64,000 bases of DNA from JAAURB01 sp049647265 (GTDB lineage: Bacteria > Cyanobacteriota > Cyanobacteriia > Cyanobacteriales > Microcoleaceae): the NCBI GenBank assembly GCA_049647265.1, contig JBARXJ010000035.1, positions 62,001 through 126,000 of the forward strand, written 5' to 3'. Position 1 is the first letter of the stretch; every line of letters starts with the position of its first letter. The position numbers were made by a program, and so were the translations under genes. Shown here piece by piece: positions 28,190-40,490 of this stretch. The notes under the pieces were generated by a model that was not told where the DNA came from, ran no database searches, and worked only from the letters and a program-made list of their open reading frames with translations.

Positions 28190-29275
28190 CTAAGCAGAGG
28201 GAACTGCTTCTAACCCCAAGTGTCGTAGAAGTTGATTCAAATCAAAATGCTCACTCATCAACTGAGTAATGCACTGTGCCTGACTGGGTTGATGCAGACG
28301 AGTGTGACCAAAAGCGCGATCGATAATTTCTACTGTGGTTAAGGTGTCACGGTCAACCCAAAGCACGGGAATTTCCAGATCTTCAGCCCGGCTTAACACA
28401 ATCTTATCCGTCGGACGGGGGCCTGTGAGGACTAAACAATGGGTAGACTTTTCCAACGCGGCTAACTGAATATCGGTTCGATCTCCCCCGGTTACCACCG
28501 CCATATTGACCGACTGATCGAAGTATTTCATGGCAGCACTGACATTCATTGCGCCGACACTGAGGCTTTCGACCATTAAATCTAAATGCTTACCACAGCA
28601 CATCACCTCTGCTTGCAACTGCTGCACTAACTGTCCAACACTGACACTCCGTAATAAAGCACTTCTGGGGATGACTCCTAAAACTGAAATCCCCTGTTGC
28701 TTGAGAAACGCTGTGACATCCTCTAAAAAGGGTTGTTGATCTGGGGGAAAATCATTGATCACCACACCCAGGAGGCGATCGCCTAACTGTTGCCGCGCTA
28801 ACATCAAATTATCTACTGTACTTTGAGGGTGTAAACGCTCAACCAAAATCACAGATGCATCCAAAGTCTGGGCAATTTCTGGCAAGGATAAGTTAAATAA
28901 ATGGCCCTCTTGTACTGTTCCCGGCCCTTCTAACAGAATAAGTTCTGTGTCAAATCGCTGTAAGTTGTCTTGAAGAAGCTCAACATAGTTAGTTTGATCT
29001 TCACCACTCACGCGCTGATGTACAGATCCTGGAGTCAAGATTAATACAGGAGGCTGTACCTGCGCCTCAGATAACCCCAGCGTACGAGTAACAAACAGAC
29101 TATCTGGATCTTGGAGATCTTGATGGGTTGACTGTTTCCCGACTCCCAAAGGTTTAGAATAGGCTAACTTAACGCCTTGGGCTTGAAGCTGATTCGCGAT
29201 TCCCAGTGCAATGGTAGACTTTCCACTGTAAGGCTCAGTTGAGCCAATTAAAAGATATTTGGCAAACTTTGCCAC
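28190..29275 (-). CDS. BioD-like/DRTGG-domain phosphotransacetylase-family protein
   Basis: A 361-residue protein corresponding to the regulatory N-terminal half of long phosphotransacetylases but lacking the catalytic PTA domain. Residues 1-210 are a dethiobiotin-synthetase-like P-loop domain (LIGSTEPYSGKSTIALGIAN). Residues 215-320 form a DRTGG domain (AVVTGGDRTDIQLAAL), ending near the CBS-like VLSRAEDLEIPVLWVD. The GTG at 29275 is chosen over an ATG 13 codons upstream because AAGGGAG lies 8 bases before it. Such stand-alone proteins are widespread in cyanobacteria; they probably bind nucleotide and regulate acetyl-phosphate metabolism, but the function is unproven. Confidence 0.78.
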   Translation of the reverse strand: MAKFAKYLLIGSTEPYSGKSTIALGIANQLQAQGVKLAYSKPLGVGKQSTHQDLQDPDSLFVTRTLGLSEAQVQPPVLILTPGSVHQRVSGEDQTNYVELLQDNLQRFDTELILLEGPGTVQEGHLFNLSLPEIAQTLDASVILVERLHPQSTVDNLMLARQQLGDRLLGVVINDFPPDQQPFLEDVTAFLKQQGISVLGVIPRSALLRSVSVGQLVQQLQAEVMCCGKHLDLMVESLSVGAMNVSAAMKYFDQSVNMAVVTGGDRTDIQLAALEKSTHCLVLTGPRPTDKIVLSRAEDLEIPVLWVDRDTLTTVEIIDRAFGHTRLHQPSQAQCITQLMSEHFDLNQLLRHLGLEAVPSA

Positions 29276-29518
29276 GCAACAATCTCCCTTACTCGTACTC
29301 AAGTACTTGAACAATCATCCCTGTAATGGCAAAGATCAAGTTGTGGTTTTGAATCAAAACTTGCTTTTACACTATTTAAGACAAGGATGCAAAACTAAAT
29401 CCGATCAAGCTCATTACGGGTTGATGGGGATTATCATACACTAATTGTTGACTGCAATACCTGATAGGGTGGACAAATATTTGAGCGGCTCAGGAAATTC
29501 AGCATGATCTGGCAGTTG

Positions 29519-29905
29519 TTATTCTAGGTGTAAGAGTCGGCGGTAAAAATCTTGACAAAAATCAATCGAGCGGGTTCGACTAAAACTTTGTAGAATAACA
29601 ATTAAGTATTTGATAAATTCATTATTAGAAAGCATCACTTCGTAACTCAAGTCTGCATTTCCATCAAACTGGACTCGGCAGCGGGTTAAGTCTGCCGGTA
29701 AAGATGAGACATTCCACGTCGCGACAAAAGGAATATCCTCTCCTCCATCAATTTTACGAGCACCTTCTAAGTTCTTTTCCTTGTAGAGACTAATTGAGAA
29801 CGGCAAATACTTTTTCATCTTATCGTCATAATAAGGCATATACAAGGCAACATCTCGTTTTTCGGCTGGCTTGAGTTGGGTAATGAGGTTGGCTGAGTCA
29901 GACAT
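29519..29905 (-). CDS. ebsA: EbsA-like type IV pilus biogenesis protein
   Basis: A 128-residue soluble protein. The segments RDVALYMPYYDDKMKKYLPF, SISLYKEKNLEGARKIDG and PFVATWNVSSLPADLTRCR resemble, from memory, the cyanobacterial EbsA family. In Synechococcus elongatus EbsA forms a complex with the type IV pilus/secretion ATPase PilB and is needed for pilus assembly and for blocking biofilm formation. No signal peptide or membrane helix is visible, as expected for a cytoplasmic assembly factor. Its position beside a Che/phototaxis cluster fits type IV pilus motility. Recognition is by memory of sequence features, so the symbol is tentative. Confidence 0.55.
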   Translation of the reverse strand: MSDSANLITQLKPAEKRDVALYMPYYDDKMKKYLPFSISLYKEKNLEGARKIDGGEDIPFVATWNVSSLPADLTRCRVQFDGNADLSYEVMLSNNEFIKYLIVILQSFSRTRSIDFCQDFYRRLLHLE

Positions 29906-30132
29906 GGCTAAGGGGTTTATGAGTTGAGGTTTATCGTTTCTAATCTAACAAATCGATGAGTGATTCATTTGTTGTTTGTCGCTCGTTATTGGTTGTTTCT
30001 AGGGAACAGGCAAGTCGGCAAGTCGGCGAGCTGGCAACAGAGATAAGAAGATTCTCCTGACTACTGACTCGGTGACTACTGACTCCTGGATACTGACTCC
30101 TGGATACTGACTCCTAACTCGGTGACTCCTCC

Positions 30133-32931
<2,799 letters not shown>

Positions 32932-32948
32932 GGATTGTTAGTTATTAG

Positions 32949-33039
32949 TTTTTAGTTTTTAGTTTTTAGTTTTTAGTTTTTAGTTTTTAGTTTTTAGTTT
33001 TTAGTTTTTAGTTTTTAGTTTTTAGTTTTTAGTTTTTAG
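32949..33039 (-). repeat. Heptanucleotide tandem array (CTAAAAA)x13 in the cheA leader
   Basis: Thirteen perfect copies of TTTTTAG on the + strand, which read CTAAAAA on the transcribed minus strand. The array ends 17 bp before the CheA-like start codon, with a degenerate ATTAGTTATT-type tail between them. It is the same unit as at 27550-27710 in the opposite orientation, and every copy is perfect, implying recent expansion. Confidence 0.95.
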
Positions 33040-33139
33040 TTATGTATACTGTTGACAAATAATAAATTATGGGTTGTTCGTCGGGGATGAGGAAAAATAC
33101 ACAATAATTGACAAACAACCCGTAAAAAATAACTCAATC

Positions 33140-36100
33140 CTAATCTTCTTGAGTCACACGGAATTGAGACACACCCGCTTCTAATTCTCCAGCTACGCCT
33201 AAGAGTCGATTAAAAGAACTGGCAACAATCAAAGATTGTTCGGAGGTTTCGTTAGAAATTGCGGCAATTTCCTGTACCGTTTCAGATAACTCACCGGCCG
33301 TTTCGGCTTGGGCAGTTGCAGAAGTTGCAATTTGTTCAACCCAGTCTCGAATTTGATGACTGACTTCCATTAAATCAGTCAAAGTCTCCCGAGTTCCTTT
33401 CACCAGCTTTGTACCGATAACAACTCGTTTCATGCCGATTTCCATTGCCTTCATTAATTCTTGGGTTTCGGCTTGAATTTCTTCAACAATTTGCTCAATT
33501 TCTTGAGTTGCCGTGGCCGACTGTTCGGCTAAAGTACGGACTTCCGTTGCAACTGTAGCAAACCCTTGATCCGAAGCACTGGCGCGACTGGCTTCAACGG
33601 AGGCATTCAACGCCAATACATTGGTTTGGTTGGCAAATTCACTAATCAAACTCACTACCCGTGAAATTTTCTTCGAGGCATCCCCTAAGTTTCTCACCTT
33701 ACGAGCGGTTGCTTGCACGGTTTTGTGAATCACCACAATTCCCTCAACGGTACGGTTCATACCCGCATCACCCTTTTGCAAAATTTCATCAGCCAGACTA
33801 ACTTTTGTTGCCGCTTGCTGAGCATTTTCTGCCACGGCTTGAATGGAATTTGCCATCACTTGAATTTGAGTCAGGGCGCTTGTAATAGCCTCAGCTTGGC
33901 GTAAAGATTCACTGGAGAGTTGTTTAATATCCTGTTCGCTGTTTTGCGCCGTTTGGGTGACCACAGTTGCCGCAGAATCAACCTGTAACACCAACCGCTG
34001 TAGGTTTTCAATCGTGGCATTAAAAAAGTCTGCTACCGTTCCCATCACCCCTTCTGTCACCCGCGCCCGTACTGTTAAATCTCCATTGAAAGATTGTTCA
34101 ATTTCCGCCAGAAACGTTTCGATTTGTTGTTTGAGTTGTTCGTTTTGTTCTCGTTGTTCTTTAGATGCTTTTTCTGCCAGTTTGCGGGCTTGTTGCACCT
34201 GACGCAATAATAGGGCTTGTTCGAGGGCATAACCCACCTGTAATCCCACCTGTTTAAAGACTTCTACCTCAGACTCTTTCCAAGTGCGAGTTTGATCGCA
34301 TTCGTATGCTGCCAATATCCCATACAGCTTTTGATTCAGCAGAATCGGAATCATAATTCCGGCTTTAATTTGCCATTTCTCTAACTGTTGGGGAGAATGC
34401 AAAAATAAGCTGTCAGCAGTTGAAAAATCGTTAATGATTTGAGTTTGCCCTTTCTGATACAGTTCTATCGCTTCTGGGTCAACTGCAAAAGATTCAGACT
34501 CGGTTTCGGCTAAAGGTGAATATTTCCCAGTGCTGGCTTCTGCTACAATTTGAGCCTGAATGGGATCGTCGTCGTTTTCTGAGTGAATCCGATAAATCAC
34601 CACGCGCTGAGTTTTCATCAATGCTAAACCCGCTTCTGCTGTGGTTTGAAAGATCTGTTTCGGGTCAAGAGTTTCCCGGATACGGAAACTAATCTCACTC
34701 AGGAGTCGGGCTTGTTGGGTGGCAAATGTTTGTTGTTCTAACAGAAACGCTTGGTCAAGCGCATACCCTACTTGAATGGCAACTTGCCGAATCAGATCAA
34801 TTTCTGCTTCTTTCCAATGACGGGGGCCAGAACATTGATGGGCAATGAGTAAACCATGCAATTTTTGATTGGCAATAATGGGGGCGACTAAATTGGCTTT
34901 AACTTCAAACGGTTCGAGTTGTTTGAGGTGACACTCGGTTAATTCGGCTTCGTAGATATTATCTGTGGCTTTCACCCGACCTTTCAGATAGGGACGAACG
35001 TAGTTTTTCGCAAAACAAGGATCGGCTATTTTAGCGCCTAACGCTTGGGGAAAACCCACATCCACCGCTTCTGCCACGACTGTTCCTTGCCAATTGCCAT
35101 CAAATTGATAAACCACCACCCGGTCTGCTTCGATGGCTTCTTGAGTGTCTTCAACGGTGGCATTAAAGATATCTTCTGGGTTGAGAGATTCTCGAATATG
35201 GGAACTAATTTGATTCAGTTGAGTTGCCCGAAGTACCGCTTGTTTTTGTTGGTGAATTAAGTAAAGTTGATCGAGTGAAACCCCGACTTGGATGCCTAAT
35301 TGTTGAATAAAATCAATCTCAGATGCATCCCATTTTCGCGGGGCGCTACATTGATGAGCAATTAACAACCCATGTAACCGCGTATCAGCAATAATCGGAG
35401 CGACGACATTGGCTTTAACTTCAAACGGTTCGAGTAGTTTGGTGTAGCATTCCGGTAAGCCACTTTTATAAATATCTTCATGAGAGGTAACGCGACCCCG
35501 AAAATAAGATTTAACGTACTGGCCGGAAAAACAAGGATCGGCTATTTTTTTACCAAAGGTCGGAGTCCATCCCTGGGCAATGGATTCAGCCATGACGGTT
35601 CCAATCCAATCTTGATCAAATTGATAAATAATCACCCGGTCGGCTTTTAGAGCGGTTCTTGCTCCTTCTACAATCGTATCGTAGACATCTTCGGGGTTAC
35701 GGGCTTCCCGTAGTTTACCCGTAATTTCGTTAAGGAAACTGGCTCGAAATGCCGCCGCCTGTTGGGATTCTAACAGATAGGCTTGGTCGAGGGTGTAGCC
35801 CATTTGTACCGCGACGTTGCGAATTAAATCAATTTCTGTTTCACTCCAATTTCGCGGGGCGCTACATTGATGAGCAATTAACAATCCCATCAATTTCTGG
35901 TTGACTAAAATCGGCGCGACTAAGTTGGCTTTGACGGCAAAGGGTTCGAGTTGTTTGAGATGACACTCGGTTAACCCGGCTTCGTGGATATTATTTGTGG
36001 CTTTGACTCGTCCCCGTAAATAGGGTTGAATATAGCGGTTGGCAAAACAAGGATCGGTAATGTCGGCTCCTAATGCCACTGGCCAAGGACTGACAACGGA

Positions 36101-37087
36101 TTCTGCAATAATTGTACCGCTCCAGTCAGCATCAAATTTGTACACCACGACCCGGTCAGCTTGCAGGGCCATCCGAGTTTCTTCGACTCCGGTGGTTAAG
36201 ATATCATCTAGATTGAGGGATTTTCGCAATTCTGTATTGATCTGGTTGAGGCGAGTGGCGGCCTCACTTTTGTCGCGAGTTGAACGCAGGAGCAACGCTT
36301 GGTCAACGGCATAACCCACTTGAATTGCCAGTTGTCGGAAAAATTCAATTTCTGACTCACTCCAAACCCGAGGTTCGCCGCAGTGATGAGCAATGAGTAA
36401 TCCCAAGAGTTTACCATTTGCCAGAATCGGAGCGGTTAAATTCGCGATCGCATCAAACGGTTCGAGTTGTCCAATATAACAATCAGTCAGTCCGGCTTCG
36501 TAGATATTACTGATGGCTCGGATACGTCCTTTTTGATAAAATTCTACATATCGATCCGCAAGGCAAGGGTCTGTTATTTCAGCCCCTAATGCTGCTGGCC
36601 ATTGGGGATCAACTGATTCTGCAATCACAATTCCTTGCCAGTTTGTGTCAAATTGATACACCACAACCCGATCGGTTTGCAGGACTCCCCGAGCATCTTC
36701 AGTAACAGTTTTAAAGATATCTTCGACTTCGAGAGATTCACGAATATGAGAGGTAATTTCATTCAGCAGTTTTGCCCGTTCTGCTGCTGCTCCTTCTCGT
36801 TCAATTAAGCCTTGTAATTGATTGACGCGGGTATCAATATTGGCTCGTAAAATTGAAAGCTCTTTAGAAAGGGCAGTAGTTTTGGCTTTTAATCCCATTA
36901 CGGATTGATTTGAGTTTGAAACAGAATCTAGTTCGCCTTCGACAGAAACAGAGGCTTCGACCGGAATAATGGTTGTATTTTCCGAGGTTAAACTATTTTC
37001 CTCAGCAATTTTATTAAAGCTTTGACGATCTGTTCTTTGATAACGACGTTCATTTTGACTCGGAACTCGATAATTATTTCTACTCAT
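33140..37087 (-). CDS. Five-GAF cyanobacteriochrome-like methyl-accepting protein (PixJ-like)
   Basis: A 1315-residue protein: five tandem GAF domains (about 105-265, 285-440, 455-610, 630-790, 805-965), a HAMP-like stretch and coiled coil (about 970-1065), then a chemoreceptor signalling domain with the hairpin tip FANQTNVLALNASVEASRAS. GAF2 and GAF4 carry DPCF followed exactly 28 residues later by the Cys of ECHLKQLEPF. DXCF plus a Cys-His at this spacing is the dual-Cys signature of blue/green cyanobacteriochromes such as TePixJ. GAF3 has DPCF and Cys-Tyr; GAF1 has DPCL and Cys-Tyr; GAF5 lacks both. No membrane segment is visible, unlike Synechocystis PixJ. It probably feeds light input to the adjacent CheA. 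Bilin binding is inferred from motifs only. Confidence 0.88.
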   Translation of the reverse strand: MSRNNYRVPSQNERRYQRTDRQSFNKIAEENSLTSENTTIIPVEASVSVEGELDSVSNSNQSVMGLKAKTTALSKELSILRANIDTRVNQLQGLIEREGAAAERAKLLNEITSHIRESLEVEDIFKTVTEDARGVLQTDRVVVYQFDTNWQGIVIAESVDPQWPAALGAEITDPCLADRYVEFYQKGRIRAISNIYEAGLTDCYIGQLEPFDAIANLTAPILANGKLLGLLIAHHCGEPRVWSESEIEFFRQLAIQVGYAVDQALLLRSTRDKSEAATRLNQINTELRKSLNLDDILTTGVEETRMALQADRVVVYKFDADWSGTIIAESVVSPWPVALGADITDPCFANRYIQPYLRGRVKATNNIHEAGLTECHLKQLEPFAVKANLVAPILVNQKLMGLLIAHQCSAPRNWSETEIDLIRNVAVQMGYTLDQAYLLESQQAAAFRASFLNEITGKLREARNPEDVYDTIVEGARTALKADRVIIYQFDQDWIGTVMAESIAQGWTPTFGKKIADPCFSGQYVKSYFRGRVTSHEDIYKSGLPECYTKLLEPFEVKANVVAPIIADTRLHGLLIAHQCSAPRKWDASEIDFIQQLGIQVGVSLDQLYLIHQQKQAVLRATQLNQISSHIRESLNPEDIFNATVEDTQEAIEADRVVVYQFDGNWQGTVVAEAVDVGFPQALGAKIADPCFAKNYVRPYLKGRVKATDNIYEAELTECHLKQLEPFEVKANLVAPIIANQKLHGLLIAHQCSGPRHWKEAEIDLIRQVAIQVGYALDQAFLLEQQTFATQQARLLSEISFRIRETLDPKQIFQTTAEAGLALMKTQRVVIYRIHSENDDDPIQAQIVAEASTGKYSPLAETESESFAVDPEAIELYQKGQTQIINDFSTADSLFLHSPQQLEKWQIKAGIMIPILLNQKLYGILAAYECDQTRTWKESEVEVFKQVGLQVGYALEQALLLRQVQQARKLAEKASKEQREQNEQLKQQIETFLAEIEQSFNGDLTVRARVTEGVMGTVADFFNATIENLQRLVLQVDSAATVVTQTAQNSEQDIKQLSSESLRQAEAITSALTQIQVMANSIQAVAENAQQAATKVSLADEILQKGDAGMNRTVEGIVVIHKTVQATARKVRNLGDASKKISRVVSLISEFANQTNVLALNASVEASRASASDQGFATVATEVRTLAEQSATATQEIEQIVEEIQAETQELMKAMEIGMKRVVIGTKLVKGTRETLTDLMEVSHQIRDWVEQIATSATAQAETAGELSETVQEIAAISNETSEQSLIVASSFNRLLGVAGELEAGVSQFRVTQED

Positions 37088-37342
37088 AATTGCTAAAATT
37101 CAATGATGGATGATTATTGCTTTGTGTTTTGATCTTTTGAGAGTTGGGATTGGGAACCGTGATGGCAATGGATTAAATTTGTATTGCTAATATCAATTTA
37201 GGGTGTATGCAAGCACGATCCATAGCTATTTTAAGAAGGAGAAAGGCTTAGCTTGAGAATTGATCGAGATATTCTTGTAAAATTTTTGCGCTCAGAGGGT
37301 GTAATAGATCTTGATACAGCCATAGTAACTGTTGTGATTAGT

Positions 37343-37663
37343 TTACCCACTCTCAGCAACAAAATCTTCCCAGTTTCCCCACTGAGTTTTTAGGTTTAAA
37401 ATCGTTAATTGTTTAAATCGCTTTGTTACAGTCCGATCTCTAAATTGAGCTAACTCAATTAGCCATAATCGAACGTCCGAAACCGGATCAATTCTATGGA
37501 TGGGGGTGAGTCCGCTCAGAATTTCAATCACTGCACTCCCAAACAGAAACGCCCAGCTCTCTGAATGGAGGGCAAAGCCGATTGATTTTTGCTCTCGTTG
37601 AGATCTCAAGGAGTTGATGCATTCAAGGTCAATGGGATAATGAATTGACTTACCTTTTATCAT
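37343..37663 (-). CDS. Hypothetical protein (106 aa) between receptor and PatA-like genes
   Basis: A 106-residue frame, start ATG at 37663. The central part (AFLFGSAVIEILSGLTPIHR and VRLWLIELAQF) is vaguely reminiscent of a CheW/PixI-type domain, whose pattern is a hydrophobic strand, V.EIL...P, then WL.GL..L, but it is too short and diverged for assignment. It lies where a CheW gene is often found in pix-type operons, 255 bp upstream of the receptor. It may be a degenerate CheW, an unrelated small protein or non-coding. I do not recognise it with confidence. Confidence 0.4.
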   Translation of the reverse strand: MIKGKSIHYPIDLECINSLRSQREQKSIGFALHSESWAFLFGSAVIEILSGLTPIHRIDPVSDVRLWLIELAQFRDRTVTKRFKQLTILNLKTQWGNWEDFVAESG

Positions 37664-38200
37664 AGACTTTGATTCTCATATCGGGGGTAAGAATTTTTTA
37701 TAAATTTTAGTGATTTGAGTGCCTCAGTAATTTCACATAATTTAAAAGAGAAATCCGGCTCTTAGACGCTTCAGGGGGTTTTATAGCATTGCATATATTG
37801 AGGCGATAAAAGTAGCCTTAATGCAGTACCCATCAACTCAGTAGAAGATCTCCAAATAGATCTCCTCACATCACTTTTTATAATAGTTTTTTGTGTGGGT
37901 TTATAAAAATGCTTTCAAAGATTAGGGGGGATTTTATCAATAATTAAAAATAGCAGCTCTAAGTATTTCGTTTTGATCGGTAAAATAGAAACTATCAATC
38001 GATTTATTTATATTTTTTTTCTAAGTTTCTACTTGATTTAGAACTGCTATTAGTAAGCTTTGATCGGATTTATTTGAAAGTATTTTGAGAACAAAAGTTG
38101 ATTTTAAAACGGATTATGATTAATGAAAAATGCAAGCAAATAGATGATGGCTTGTTGTGAAACAAACACGAATGAATCAAACAGTGAGGTTAAACGAGGA
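37664..38200. other. Intergenic region without recognisable gene
   Basis: A 537-base AT-rich stretch with several runs of T and A. I see no conserved RNA or plausible reading frame. It probably holds the promoter of the 106-aa gene and receptor and the 3' end of the PatA-like transcript. Confidence 0.5.
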
Positions 38201-39391
38201 TTACATCGCTTGGGGATAGCGCCACAATTGGGGAAATTGATCGGCTAAATATTTCCGAGTCATGCGAACTGTGACTTTAGGATCGGCCGGCTTGGCTAAA
38301 AATTCGGACGCTCCTGCTAATTGAGCATAATTTCGATCAATAACCGTATCTCGACTGGTTAAAATGATCACAGGGGTTTGTTGAAATGCGATAGAGTTTC
38401 TCAAAAACTTACAGACAATATAGCCATTGGCATTCGGCATCACTAAATCTAGGAAAATTAAGTCTGGCTTATATTCTGCGACAGTCGCCAGTCCTTTAAC
38501 CGGATCTTCGATATTCACCACTTGACACCCGAGTGGATCTAAAATTCGTCTCAGGGTAAACGAGGTCATCGGGTCATCATCGATACAAGCAATTAAGGGT
38601 CGCGATCGCCGCATCGGAATAGGGGATTTTCCAGGACGCTGAGGCACAGGTTTTGGTAGTCTCACCTGAGCGGGTTGGGTCACATCGGGTAAATAACGAA
38701 ATTGCAGCAAACCTTTCTGCATTAACGGCTTGAGAGCTTTTGTGACACTCACCACCGACTTACCCATTTCTAAAGCAATATCCCATAATGTATAAGATCC
38801 ATCCAGGTAGCGATACCAGCGAGTTAGTCGTTTTGACTTGACGCTCTGATCTAAGATGGGTGCTAAGTTGGGACTGAGATTACCTAAGTTGGCTTGTTGC
38901 CATTCAGCCTGCATTTGCATTACTTTGTCAAATAGGCTTTTAAGTTCTCGTCTCGATAAACTCAAATGACCCAGCAGTAAAGCGGGATTATCGGTATATT
39001 GAGGTTCCCAGTGGTTGGTGAGATCGATATAACAACTCAAAGACAATAATACTTCTAAGGTGACTCGACCGAGCACAGCTTTAGCCTGGGTTAAAGTCAG
39101 TTGTTTTTGGAGTACACCTTGATGGAGTAATTGATACTCCCACAGTTGGTCTTCCTGTAAAGGCATGACGGGTTCAACTTGCCAGTCTGGACAAAACCGC
39201 TCAATGGCTCGGTTCCAACGTCTTACCCGGTGATGTTGACAGACGGGATAGAGAAGTTGACCACTCAACAAGTGTAGCCTTGCAGTTTCTGCATGGGTTG
39301 TTAAAATCAGATCTCCAGCAATGGTTGGCTGGATTAAAGTTCTTAGGATTTCATTCAATCGTAACAACTGAATAGATTCTTTTGTGTTCAT
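38201..39391 (-). CDS. PatA/PixG-type response regulator (PATAN-REC)
   Basis: A 396-residue protein with an N-terminal PATAN (DUF4388-like) domain that starts SIQLLRLNEILRTLIQPTIAGDLIL and includes LHLLSGQLLYP, a winged-helix-like middle (WDIALEMGKSVVSVTKALKPL, about 210-235) and a C-terminal receiver (IACIDDDPMTS; phospho-acceptor in LIFLDLVMPNANGY; KPAD). This is the PatA/PixG arrangement; such regulators control type IV pili and phototaxis or heterocyst patterning. ATG 39391 is preferred to the TTG ten codons upstream because it begins just before the conserved domain. It shares strand and neighbourhood with the receptor and CheA. Confidence 0.87.
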   Translation of the reverse strand: MNTKESIQLLRLNEILRTLIQPTIAGDLILTTHAETARLHLLSGQLLYPVCQHHRVRRWNRAIERFCPDWQVEPVMPLQEDQLWEYQLLHQGVLQKQLTLTQAKAVLGRVTLEVLLSLSCYIDLTNHWEPQYTDNPALLLGHLSLSRRELKSLFDKVMQMQAEWQQANLGNLSPNLAPILDQSVKSKRLTRWYRYLDGSYTLWDIALEMGKSVVSVTKALKPLMQKGLLQFRYLPDVTQPAQVRLPKPVPQRPGKSPIPMRRSRPLIACIDDDPMTSFTLRRILDPLGCQVVNIEDPVKGLATVAEYKPDLIFLDLVMPNANGYIVCKFLRNSIAFQQTPVIILTSRDTVIDRNYAQLAGASEFLAKPADPKVTVRMTRKYLADQFPQLWRYPQAM

Positions 39392-40197
39392 AGCCAGCAT
39401 ATTCTTGAATGGGACAATCAATTAAACAGCTCATCTGTTCTGTATAGTAGTCTGAAGATCGCTTTCGATGTAAACAATTGTTAATTTTTAACATTAAAGT
39501 CAACATTTGTTAACTTAACTTTGATCGAGATCTATCCGACTTCAAGACAGGATACAACTTAGATTTCAATCAATGTGCTGCGTCTTACAACACTTTAAGT
39601 CTGACTTCCTATCATCGTGCCGTAAAGCTAGAATTCCTCAAGCCTGAGTGAGTAGACTGACCGCCTTAGCGCTTTGAACCCAGGCTGTAAACCTAAAGTC
39701 CGCTATGCCGTTCATTTCAGTATTAGAATTATTTTGGCTACAGCAAATTCATGCTTTCGACTACAATTTGGGATATATTATTTGCTAGCATCACCCAGAT
39801 TCTAGTCTTCCTTATTTTACTGGTTAGCCGCTGATTCAAGGAACAGATAGCTTGCAATTAAGCGGGTTATGGTGTCTGTTATAAAATACAGCAAGTCCTC
39901 AGGAATTCTTGTAGCTTGTTATACAAGCTGTTGATTTAAAAACAAATATTAACATATTATTAAATTGATTTACTACATCCTCGAGAAATAATTGATATTA
40001 AATACGCTACAAATTTTTTTGACAAATTTCAAAACTTATGAGTGAAATCTACTGTATTTCTGAATGAAGCGGAGTTGAAATCTCATCACTGTCTCTCCCT
40101 GGGTCGTAAACACAGGAAATCTTGCAGCCCAAATCGAATGATCCGTCATCGATCCAGGACACAGAATGTTCTCTATTTTAATCGCAAAGGAATTTAA
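39392..40197. other. Long intergenic region upstream of the tRNA-Arg and PatA-like genes
   Basis: About 800 bases with no clear gene. One short frame at 39751-39834 (+) would encode a 27-residue hydrophobic peptide (MLSTTIWDILFASITQILVF...), not convincing alone. The left end carries the promoter of the PatA-like gene. Confidence 0.5.
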
Positions 40198-40490
40198 CGG
40201 GACTGGCCGGACTCGAACCGGCGACCTAGCGCTTCAGATTTGTGTGAGTTTCCCCACTCTCTGGACTATCCCTTCACCCTAGGCAATAAACCCTTAGGTG
40301 GTGGCCGTATTCAGTCTCTGCACCTTCTCTACTTACTCAGAAATAGAGCTTGGCTCAAGATTACCCTATCAACATCATTTAGTTAAGACTTAGGCTTCCT
40401 TGAGTTTGACCACATTCACGCACAGGGTTTCCCCCAGTGGTGCCCGATGTTTCAGGAGGCGCTTGCTCTATCCAACTGAGCCACAGCCCC
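40198..40490 (-). tRNA. tRNA-Arg(CCU), interrupted by a group I intron
   Basis: The 5' exon (40490-40454) gives acceptor GGGGCTG, D-arm GCTC/GAGC, anticodon stem AGCGC and loop CT-CCT. The 3' exon (40234-40198) gives AA, stem GCGCT, variable AGGTC, T-arm GCCGG-TTCGAGT-CCGGC, acceptor CAGTCCC and discriminator G. The spliced RNA is 74 nt, fully paired, with anticodon CCU decoding AGG. The intron lies between positions 36 and 37. No CCA is encoded. Read without allowing for the intron, the two halves could be mistaken for tRNA fragments. Confidence 0.93.
40235..40453 (-). ncRNA. Group I self-splicing intron (219 nt) in tRNA-Arg
   Basis: The 5' exon ends in U, the intron starts GAAACATCGG and ends in G, as group I introns require. 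Conserved core elements appear in order on the minus strand: Q-like GGGTAATCTTGAGCCAAGC (40348-40366), R-like GTGCAGAGACTGAATACGG (40305-40323) and S-like AAGGGATAGTCC (40263-40274). These closely match the core of the cyanobacterial tRNA-Leu(UAA) intron, pointing to subgroup IC3. There is no room for a homing endonuclease gene. Confidence 0.92.

Noticed and set aside
40198..40490. Two truncated tRNA remnants
   Set aside because: The halves make one complete cloverleaf, and the sequence between has group I intron core elements and correct splice-site bases.
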